Assembly: GCA_002811645.1 (NCBI GenBank)
Contig: PDIP01000122.1
Coordinates: 108,235-172,234 of the forward strand
Source: Corallochytrium limacisporum
Taxonomy: Eukaryota > Opisthokonta
Reading direction: 5' to 3'
Length of the DNA: 64,000 bases
The notes below the pieces were generated by a model that saw only the letters and a list, made by a program, of their open reading frames with translations, made no database searches and was not told the DNA's origin. This document shows positions 57,114-64,000 of this stretch, in pieces. The number at the start of each line of letters is the position of its first letter. Within the stretch, counting starts at the first letter, position 1. The translations under genes were made by a program, and so were the position numbers.

Positions 57114-60100
57114 TCAATCCGTCGCTGCCAGACTCTCCAAAGGCACAATGACTGGCTCCGACGTACCGTCGAGCATCACAATGCCTTCCTTGCCCGAAGT
57201 CGTGTTCAATTTACCACGCTGTCCGGCAAAGCGGCCCTTGAGCAGGACACAAGCTTCGCCAGCCTTGGGTGGCACCGCTGCCAAATGGTCCTCGGATATT
57301 TCGCCGACGCCGCCGTCAACAACCCATCGGCCACCGCCGCTGCCTTCGCCCACGATCCGTCGGCCGTCATCGCCGTCGACGCGAACTTTAGCACCGGGAA
57401 CGAAGGCCAGCAACGACGCCGCACTGGTGGCCGTTTGACGAGGTGGAGCTGCCGGAGTCTGGGCGGAGAACGCGGGTCCTGGGCCGGGTGTCGGCGCCAC
57501 GAAACTGCGGGCCGCGGCAGATGGTGCCGGGGTTGGTGCGGCCATGGACGCAGGCATGCCACCACCCGCTCTAAGTGGAGCACCGGGCGTCGGGGCTGCA
57601 AAATCGACTGGCGCTGGAGTCATGTCAGAACCAGCACGCAGCGGTGCTCCGGGTGTTGGTGCGGCCATTGACGACGGGCCAGGAGTGGGTGCAGCCATTG
57701 ACGGACCACCGCCCGCAAAGGGCGTTGGTGCGGAGAAAGACGGAGGCGCCTTACCACGGCCGTCGTCGCGCGATCGGTCAACATCCATCGCGGAAGCCGC
57801 AGCTGGGGTGGGGGGTGCGACATTAGCCCCCGGTGTCATTGGCACGTACGGCGTTGGTGCACCGCGCTGCGAGGAGACAGCAGCCGGAGTGGGTGCAGAC
57901 ATGGACGATGGACCCGCCCCGTAGCCACCGGAACCGGCGGATGCGGCGGATGCGGCGGGTGCGGCCGGAGTGGGAGCAGACATGCGGTCACCAGGCAGAG
58001 CGAAGCCACCGCGGGCAGCACCGCCGGTGCGCTGTGCGTACGCGGCCTGGGGACCATACCGCGAGCCCACGCCAGGCGGAGGCTGGCGGTAGCCACCGCC
58101 CCCCTGGCCCCCAGCACCGTAGCCGCCACCTGCTGCGCCATAGCCACCGTAGGCCCCGCTTTGGCCCCCGGCCCCGTATCCTCCTGCATTGTAGCCACCA
58201 CGAGCACCACCACCCATCGTTGCATCGTTTAGTTTTACTCTCTTTCGATCAACAGTAATTGTCTTCGATTTCGCAGTCAATTCGACCCGGCAGGTGGCTT
58301 CATTGCTGTCCCTGACGGTACCAATGTATCCTTTATAGGGACCACCAGTGATGATCACCTGCTTACCAATCATGCCCGGATCTCTACGCGGTGCAAAGCC
58401 ACCTCGTCCTCCGGGGCCCATCCTACCCTGAGCTCCCGGTGGTCCAAAGCCACGTGCTCCACCGTCCGCTCCGTTGCGTCGTGGTGATGTGCCGGCCATC
58501 CCTCCGACCGCACCCGGTGGAGGCATGGCACCCATAGCTTCGACACCTGTGCCTCGTGTCGTGCCACTGACCTCAATATCACGATACCTCGCCACCATCA
58601 TACCTGCGTTCTCGTGGTGCTGTCGCGTGTGAACAAAGATGTACTGTTGGTTAATATGCTTGACAACACCGCCCTTGCCAGTGTATCGACCACCAATAAT
58701 CTTGACGGGCGTATCTATCTGGATCTTTTCGCCTCGTGGATCGCGTGCGAAAGCGTATCTGCTATTCTGCTTCATGCGCAGACCTTGCACCCGCACGGTG
58801 CGAATATTATCGTTCTGGTCGAGCACCTGGAGGCTGTCTGATTCCAACTTGACCACTACACCGACCGTGTTTCGATCAATCTCTACCAGGTCGTGGATTT
58901 TGAAGGCACCGAGCTGGTCTTTACGCGTCTTGGCGTCCAGGGCTGCTAACTGACAGTCCTGAGTCAACACCTTGATTTCACGCTCCAGGGTATCCCCAAA
59001 TACAGTCAGTGTGTTGCCTTCGTTTGTGAGTACTGAGCCAATCTCACCGGCGTGCTGACCCTTCACAATTCGTACACGATCACCAGCACGGAACCATTTC
59101 CGTAGCTGCGAGTCCTGGAACGAAAAAGCCCGGTCCTGGCCATCAATGGCCGGAGTTGGACGCACACGGATTTCCTCACCTTCCACCGACTCCACGACAC
59201 CAATCAGGTTGGTCATCTCACCCTCTGTGACCTCCACAACGTCTCCAGCCGCGAACGGTGTTTTGCCACTGGAGTCTTTGTTCTTGCCAAGGTCGAGGTC
59301 GTCATCCTTGGACGCACCGGCACCACGGGACGCAAGGGACATACGAAACTTGGCCAGTTCATCAATGGACGGCGTGATACCACCAATGTCGAGCGCAGTC
59401 ATATTAAAGCCGCGGAACAAGAAGCCATCTTGGAAGCCATCTCCGTCGTAAATATCGAATCCGTCGTCGTCTCTGCCGACATCACCACCGAGACCCTTGA
59501 TTTCATCAGGATTGAAGAGCTTCTGCGGAGGCCGCACCCGGCGATTCTTGCCTGCCTGGTTAGGGTTCATGCTCTTGGCAAAGCGACCTTTAATATTACC
59601 CATGTCAATGCGGGGAACCAACTTAATAACAGCACGACCCGTCTGGTGGAAAACCTCTTCGACACGGCCCAAATCTCCCTTATAGACCCCGCGCTTGATG
59701 CGGACCCACGCCTTGGGTTTAAGCTGACTAGTTTTGGCCGGGGGCTCCATGACATCAGTCATTTCATTGATAGGCACCAGCACCTGCTTCCGTCCCATCA
59801 AATTGCTAATGCCGTCAACAGCATGGGCAACGTGTGTTTGTTTGTAGGCTTCAATATATACGTAACCTTTGCGGCTCTCAAAGGCCACCACAGAGGTGAT
59901 GAGCACCGGATTGTCTGAGTTGCGCAGATCATGAGTCTTCCGCAGGAGCTGCAGGCAGACCTCACGCTCCCGTCCCGGTCTGCAACCCACACGCCATAGC
60001 TTTGGATCGGTGATACCCGGCTGATTCTTCTGTCGACGAATATCCCTCGGTAGTTGTTCCAGGTCGGCCTCACGGTCTCTGCGTGAGTACTGCTGCTCCA

Positions 60101-60689
60101 ACCGCTCTGCATATTCTTCTAGGTTCTCATCTGTCAGCATGGTGCCACGTTTCGTCCGCCGGTGCTCTGGTCCTAGTTCTCGATACTCACGATCGAGATC
60201 TTCACCACCCTCCTCAAAATCCTCCTCTTCATCATAAAATTCTTCTTCTTCATCGTCACTAGCCTCGCCAGCAGCCTCGTCAAAGAAACGGGAGACACCT
60301 GTCTTGCGGCGCTTCTTCTTCTTCTTCTTTTTGTCACTACCCCTGCGTTTTTCCGCTTTACCTTTCTTGGATGATGACGGTCTCGAGTCTTCGCCAGTAA
60401 TGTCCTCCCCTTCATCTTCCTCGTCGTCGTCACCGGAAATTTCTTCGATTTCGTCGTCGTCATAGTCTTCTTCCGTTAACTCATCATCCTCGTCGTCTTC
60501 CTCGTCTTCGTCGTCTTCCTCGTCGTCGTCATCATCATCACCGTCATCACCGCCCTCGTCGTCATCGTCCCTGGGCCGTTTTTGGGCTGACGTGTCCTCC
60601 TGGTCTTCAGTCTTTGCCGTAGCATCTTCCATCTCCGACCTTGCCACCGGGTTCTCACCCTCAGGCGGATTGTCTGGTGCATCCGCCAT
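57114..60689 (-). CDS. SUPT5H: Transcription elongation factor SPT5
   Basis: An 1,191-residue subunit of DSIF (Spt4-Spt5), which clamps RNA polymerase II and controls pausing and elongation. The N-terminus (35-165) is extremely acidic with a basic K/R patch (~108-130). The NGN domain, which binds Spt4 and polymerase, lies at 230-317. Several KOW domains follow, including GDRVRIVKGQHAGEIGSV and IGKQVIITGGPYKGYIGTV (~770-823). A Gly/Tyr-rich linker (824-872) leads to a C-terminal repeat region (~895-1080) built on Ala-Pro-Thr-Pro motifs, probable P-TEFb/CDK9 targets. A last KOW domain closes the chain (~1125-1191), as in animals and unlike yeast. Length fits human SPT5 (1,087). Confidence 0.96.
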   Translation of the reverse strand: MADAPDNPPEGENPVARSEMEDATAKTEDQEDTSAQKRPRDDDDEGGDDGDDDDDDEEDDEDEEDDEDDELTEEDYDDDEIEEISGDDDEEDEGEDITGEDSRPSSSKKGKAEKRRGSDKKKKKKKRRKTGVSRFFDEAAGEASDDEEEEFYDEEEDFEEGGEDLDREYRELGPEHRRTKRGTMLTDENLEEYAERLEQQYSRRDREADLEQLPRDIRRQKNQPGITDPKLWRVGCRPGREREVCLQLLRKTHDLRNSDNPVLITSVVAFESRKGYVYIEAYKQTHVAHAVDGISNLMGRKQVLVPINEMTDVMEPPAKTSQLKPKAWVRIKRGVYKGDLGRVEEVFHQTGRAVIKLVPRIDMGNIKGRFAKSMNPNQAGKNRRVRPPQKLFNPDEIKGLGGDVGRDDDGFDIYDGDGFQDGFLFRGFNMTALDIGGITPSIDELAKFRMSLASRGAGASKDDDLDLGKNKDSSGKTPFAAGDVVEVTEGEMTNLIGVVESVEGEEIRVRPTPAIDGQDRAFSFQDSQLRKWFRAGDRVRIVKGQHAGEIGSVLTNEGNTLTVFGDTLEREIKVLTQDCQLAALDAKTRKDQLGAFKIHDLVEIDRNTVGVVVKLESDSLQVLDQNDNIRTVRVQGLRMKQNSRYAFARDPRGEKIQIDTPVKIIGGRYTGKGGVVKHINQQYIFVHTRQHHENAGMMVARYRDIEVSGTTRGTGVEAMGAMPPPGAVGGMAGTSPRRNGADGGARGFGPPGAQGRMGPGGRGGFAPRRDPGMIGKQVIITGGPYKGYIGTVRDSNEATCRVELTAKSKTITVDRKRVKLNDATMGGGARGGYNAGGYGAGGQSGAYGGYGAAGGGYGAGGQGGGGYRQPPPGVGSRYGPQAAYAQRTGGAARGGFALPGDRMSAPTPAAPAASAASAGSGGYGAGPSSMSAPTPAAVSSQRGAPTPYVPMTPGANVAPPTPAAASAMDVDRSRDDGRGKAPPSFSAPTPFAGGGPSMAAPTPGPSSMAAPTPGAPLRAGSDMTPAPVDFAAPTPGAPLRAGGGMPASMAAPTPAPSAAARSFVAPTPGPGPAFSAQTPAAPPRQTATSAASLLAFVPGAKVRVDGDDGRRIVGEGSGGGRWVVDGGVGEISEDHLAAVPPKAGEACVLLKGRFAGQRGKLNTTSGKEGIVMLDGTSEPVIVPLESLAATD

Positions 60690-62573
60690 TTTCTAGTGAT
60701 ATTTAAACCTGAGTTCCAAGTTTGAGTAAAGTTTTATTACCAAAACCCCACCAACTTTGCTCGAGTTGTCGGTCCTAATTCATGGTACGCTGATCTTACA
60801 AAAATATCCCACACTGATGACCACAGCCTGAACACAGCAAAGATATTTTTGACTGGTCTCACAGTTGATCCGCTTGGTAAGTCATTTCAGATTCAACTCC
60901 TTCAGGTTTGAATACCTTTCTATTTGATCATGAAGAGAAAACAGGCTTATGAAGATGGCAATCAATGATCGTGAACAATTGCCAAAGAAGTGGAAACGGA
61001 GCTCATCTTCCTGCGCCCCATTGCGGTTCTCAAACCCTTGGCGGGAGCTCCCCCGGGGAAGCCTCTCTCTCCCTTGGGGCCGCACGAGTGCGCTTTACGG
61101 CGGCGCAGATCCAAAACAATTTTGAGGTCTATCAGTTTCCCCGAGTATTTTTGTATTTTATAGAAAACCGTATATTATCTTTATATATATTTGGTGTTTG
61201 AAATTATAAAAAATAAAAATGACCGGATATATCATTGATTATAAAAATATCCGGGAATATGAATACACGGCAAAATTCACATATGCGAAGAAGATGGGCA
61301 AATATACGTACATCTTTTATTCAGCAGCTAGTCTTAAAAATAGACTCCCAATATATTCCATCGTTTCTAATCAATATTTAGCGAGGATCCAGTGGGTTCT
61401 ACAAGCCCCAGAACGAAAGTGAGGGAATGAGCGTGGAGAGCACGGGGCTGTCTTGTCATCATCTCCAGGTTCCGTCAATGTTGCCCTCCTATACGAGAAC
61501 AATCCCCGAAAGTTTCATTCGCAATACGTCCCTGTGGAGAAGGCTGCTGCTCTGAGGGTCTCCAACGACCTGCAAAAACTCGAGGACAGCAATCGCAGTG
61601 CGTCCGGGCAAGGCTGAGGTTGGGAGACCAGGGAGGAGCCTCCGATGGTATCGTTTTCCTTTTGCCGTGGGGCCTGTCGCTCGCCTGGTCACTGGCTGCG
61701 TCGTTAACCGCGGCGGGCGAGGGCAACGAGTAGGTATTGTTCCTTATCCCAATTTTGTTGATGGCGCAACGGCAGGGCTGGTACTGGACCCTGTTAAAGG
61801 TCATAAGAGGGGCACCTGTCCACCCAAATAAATACACACAGCATCCGTTAGCAAAAAAATCTAACCAAGGGCTCCACCGTCACGGGGGACTCCTTAGTAT
61901 GTAAGAGCCTCTACCATCAGGAGCTATGAACAGCACAATATTCTCACCACTAGATGGTCGGTAGATCTCCGTTCCATCAGTTTTCGTTTTCTATCGCTTC
62001 CTTCATCAATAATCTCATCCTTCCTTACTCGCTTCGAACACCCCCTCCCGCCTTCCCCCCTCCTCCCTGTGTTTAGTTTTTTCATGTCATCGGGGACGGG
62101 ATGGGAAACGACAGGTTGGGGACAACAACTTCATTTTTTTTTTCCCGTGAGACCTTTGGTTTTCACCCGCCTCTCCTCTCTGTCTGTGTATCTCTTGATC
62201 TACCAGTGCAAGCAGGTGCTCAAACTCTCGTATCCCCGTCCTTGTCCAATTCGCTGGTTCGTTGCCTTTTGGTTGCTCTTCATTACGCAGAAATTTCGCA
62301 CCAAAGGCTCATGTCTGCACAGCTGCTCACTATAGGCAGTCTTTGCTGTCGTGCGGAAAAGTCAGAAAATTAGAAGAAAATCGAAGTGCGAAGAGAAGAA
62401 ATTTGGCACAAGAAGAATTTTGCGAATTGCTCCGTCCAGAAAACAACAACTGCTAAGTAAGTAAACGTGTGAAGTGCGATGATTTTATACAATATGAGAT
62501 GGGATGGAAAAATGGAAAATGTTATTGGGAAGGGTGGTTGGGGCTGTGCTGCTAAAGGGTCCACCGGGGGCCT
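60690..62573. other. Gene-free stretch (about 1.9 kb) with an AT-rich core
   Basis: It contains the SPT5 promoter. An AT-rich core (61140-61370) includes AAAAATAGACTCCCAATA at 61336-61353. A pyrimidine-rich tract lies at 62040-62075. A 67-residue ATG frame (61219-61422) in the AT-rich core has the Tyr/Lys/Ile bias of AT-rich non-coding DNA and is not called. Confidence 0.45.
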
Positions 62574-63611
62574 TCAATACGCAGTGAGGCCTCTGAAGCG
62601 CTTACGTCTAGGTTGCTGGTCCTCTTCGACATCGTCCGAGCTGTACTTGTGATTTAGCTTGGACATCAGGATGGCGGTAACCTCATTTCTACTTGTAAAC
62701 ATGACACGCCGCGGGGGAGTGTTGTCTCCATCAGTTGACGAGTTCGGTGATGGAGTTACCGACGCCGCACTGCGGCGCTTCCGAGAGTTATAGCCTGGAA
62801 CCCATTGATGATAGCTTGGTTCGTCGATGGCATATGGTGTTGATGTTGATGACGAATATGTGCTGCTGGTAGACGGCGCACGTCTTACGATTGGACCAGG
62901 AGTTGTGTTTACGAAAGGTGCCATCGAAGGATGCATGGATCTAGAGCAGTGCATAAGGGGGGTTGCCGCTGGGAATGTCGTGTATGGCAGGGCATTGTAA
63001 GCAGATCCTGCTGCCGTTGGGGTTACAGAGATGGGTGCAAACAGAGGCATCGTCATGCAGGCCAAGGCCTCGCGTTGTGACATGTCCGCCCACCTGGAAA
63101 ACTCATCTTCGCTGACAAACAGATTGTAGCTCAGAAGGGACAGGATAAATCCCTCCATTCTGTTGAAATCCTTGACGGTTAGACCAACGAACGCGGACCA
63201 GTAGATGTTGCCGTACTGTCTGTCTGACAAATACTTTAATGCCAGGAGCAGACATACAGACACAATACAATGTCCGCATGTATTGACCACATCAGGGCAC
63301 CGTTTCATCAAACGGTCTGTGATGATACATGCGACGATGAAGACTTCGTTGTCAATAAGCGGTACTTGCGTACTGCGATTTACGGCATCTAGATCACCAA
63401 TGAAACGGGCAAGTGATCGTCTCCGTGCGATTTCACACGCACAGGGCCTATTAAACGAGAGGCATAGCCTCCGGATGAATGAGAATCCTAGCCAGGCCAT
63501 GGGCATATGTGCATCATGGTACTTCTCACGCCATTGAACTGGGAGCTCATTTCCCAGCTCAGCCGCAGGCCTACGCCGTTTAAGCTGTGATCGAGACATT
63601 TCTCCAATCAT
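62574..63611 (-). CDS. Cyclin, PHO80/PCL-like
   Basis: A 345-residue cyclin. A single cyclin box occupies about residues 45-180, recognisable by VPLIDNEVFIVACIITDRLM, the helix HCIVSVCLLLALKYLSD and the following NRMEGFILSLLSYNLFVSEDEFSRW. This pattern, with LL-x-YNLFVSE-x-E-F at the end of the box, matches the PHO80-like (P/PCL type) cyclins that bind CDK5/Pho85-like kinases. The C-terminal half is Ser/Thr/Pro-rich and disordered, then basic (RRKRFRG), a likely nuclear signal. Which kinase and process it serves cannot be read from the sequence. The ATG at 63611 is used; a second Met four codons on is possible. Confidence 0.85.
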   Translation of the reverse strand: MIGEMSRSQLKRRRPAAELGNELPVQWREKYHDAHMPMAWLGFSFIRRLCLSFNRPCACEIARRRSLARFIGDLDAVNRSTQVPLIDNEVFIVACIITDRLMKRCPDVVNTCGHCIVSVCLLLALKYLSDRQYGNIYWSAFVGLTVKDFNRMEGFILSLLSYNLFVSEDEFSRWADMSQREALACMTMPLFAPISVTPTAAGSAYNALPYTTFPAATPLMHCSRSMHPSMAPFVNTTPGPIVRRAPSTSSTYSSSTSTPYAIDEPSYHQWVPGYNSRKRRSAASVTPSPNSSTDGDNTPPRRVMFTSRNEVTAILMSKLNHKYSSDDVEEDQQPRRKRFRGLTAY

Positions 63612-64000
63612 TTCTAACAGAACCCGAACCTAAGCCTGTTGGGACGACATAATGCAAGTCTCCTATAACAGAATGATATTGACTAGAGAACTTGGGATAT
63701 TCGCTATTGTGTACTAGAAAGAGTTTAAACCATGATCCCGATCATCAATAGCGTATACACGTTACAACATTCAAGTACCAACATATGACTATATGTATCA
63801 TCCACAGCATATCTGTATCGAGAGACCTCGAGTGGAAACAGCCCTGCCTGTCTCTCCCCTCCGTTTCCCTAAGTTTCTGGGACCCACTCTCTATCCCTAT
63901 GAGAGGGGCCCTCCCCACTGCAAGTTCTGGCTCTTTGCCTCCCTCCCGTCCCCCCTTCCCCCCTCCCTCCAATCCTCTTCCCTCCCCTTCCCTACCGCCT
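63612..64000. other. Cyclin upstream region, ending in a pyrimidine tract
   Basis: It contains the presumed cyclin promoter. From about 63936 to the window edge the sequence is almost pure C and T. No gene is visible; the window stops here. Confidence 0.45.

Noticed and set aside
61219-61422. A 67-codon ATG frame.
   Set aside because: It lies in an AT-rich stretch and its Tyr/Lys/Ile composition simply reflects base composition.

Overview
The window is nuclear DNA from a unicellular eukaryote, most likely a unicellular relative of animals (Holozoa), with compact and almost intron-free genes. Several observations point there. There is a class VII-type MyTH4-FERM myosin, a class known in animals, their unicellular relatives and amoebae but not in Fungi. 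There is an oxidosqualene cyclase carrying the lanosterol-type residues Cys and Val ahead of its catalytic Asp, rather than the cycloartenol-type His and Ile of plants and amoebae. An HTATIP2/TIP30-like reductase, an ABCB10-like mitochondrial transporter and a giant ciliary-type ASH/MSP-repeat protein fit the same picture. Every gene called is one uninterrupted reading frame, including frames of 6.5 kb and 9.3 kb. An intron-poor lineage such as the corallochytreans is possible, but that is a guess. Nothing suggests a bacterial, viral or organellar origin.

Layout, left to right: ABCB10-like transporter (+), myosin VII (-), 2 kb without a gene, MBOAT acyltransferase (+), SANT/PIP-like/UIM protein (-), RagA GTPase (-), UTP18 (+), lanosterol synthase (-), a small helical protein (-), cohesin SCC3/STAG (-), 2.1 kb without a gene, TRAF-type RING-PA14 protein (+), CDC37 (-), a small Myb-like protein (+), a tandem 3'-5' exonuclease-domain protein (-), SLC35B1/HUT1 transporter (+) followed 12 bases later by a small reading frame (+), 3.2 kb without a gene, a four-zinc-knuckle protein (+), COG5 (-) and TRAPPC1 (-) separated by 29 bases, a coiled-coil protein (+), the 3,100-residue ASH-repeat protein (+), an HTATIP2-like reductase (-), two doubtful small overlapping frames, SPT5 (-), 1.9 kb without a gene, and a PHO80-like cyclin (-).

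Most genes are core housekeeping: ribosome biogenesis (UTP18), transcription elongation (SPT5), cohesion (SCC3), chaperoning (CDC37), TORC1 amino-acid signalling (RagA), Golgi tethering (COG5, TRAPPC1), ER nucleotide transport (SLC35B1) and sterol synthesis. They form no pathway cluster. The closest thing to a functional pair is TRAPPC1-COG5, two tethering subunits whose reading frames almost touch. Convergent neighbours are very close (about 27 to 230 bases), so their 3' untranslated regions probably overlap. Upstream regions are longer and contain poly-C runs, pyrimidine-rich tracts and a few recurring short motifs.

The least ordinary items are the SANT protein with a C-terminal ubiquitin-interacting motif and a PIP-box-like motif, the TRAF-type RING fused to an intracellular PA14 domain, the two-domain DEDDy exonuclease whose second domain has lost a catalytic acid, the giant ASH-repeat protein with its unidentified coiled-coil neighbour, and the serine-rich insertion that splits the first MyTH4 domain of the myosin. 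No tRNA, rRNA, CRISPR array or recognisable mobile element was found by eye.
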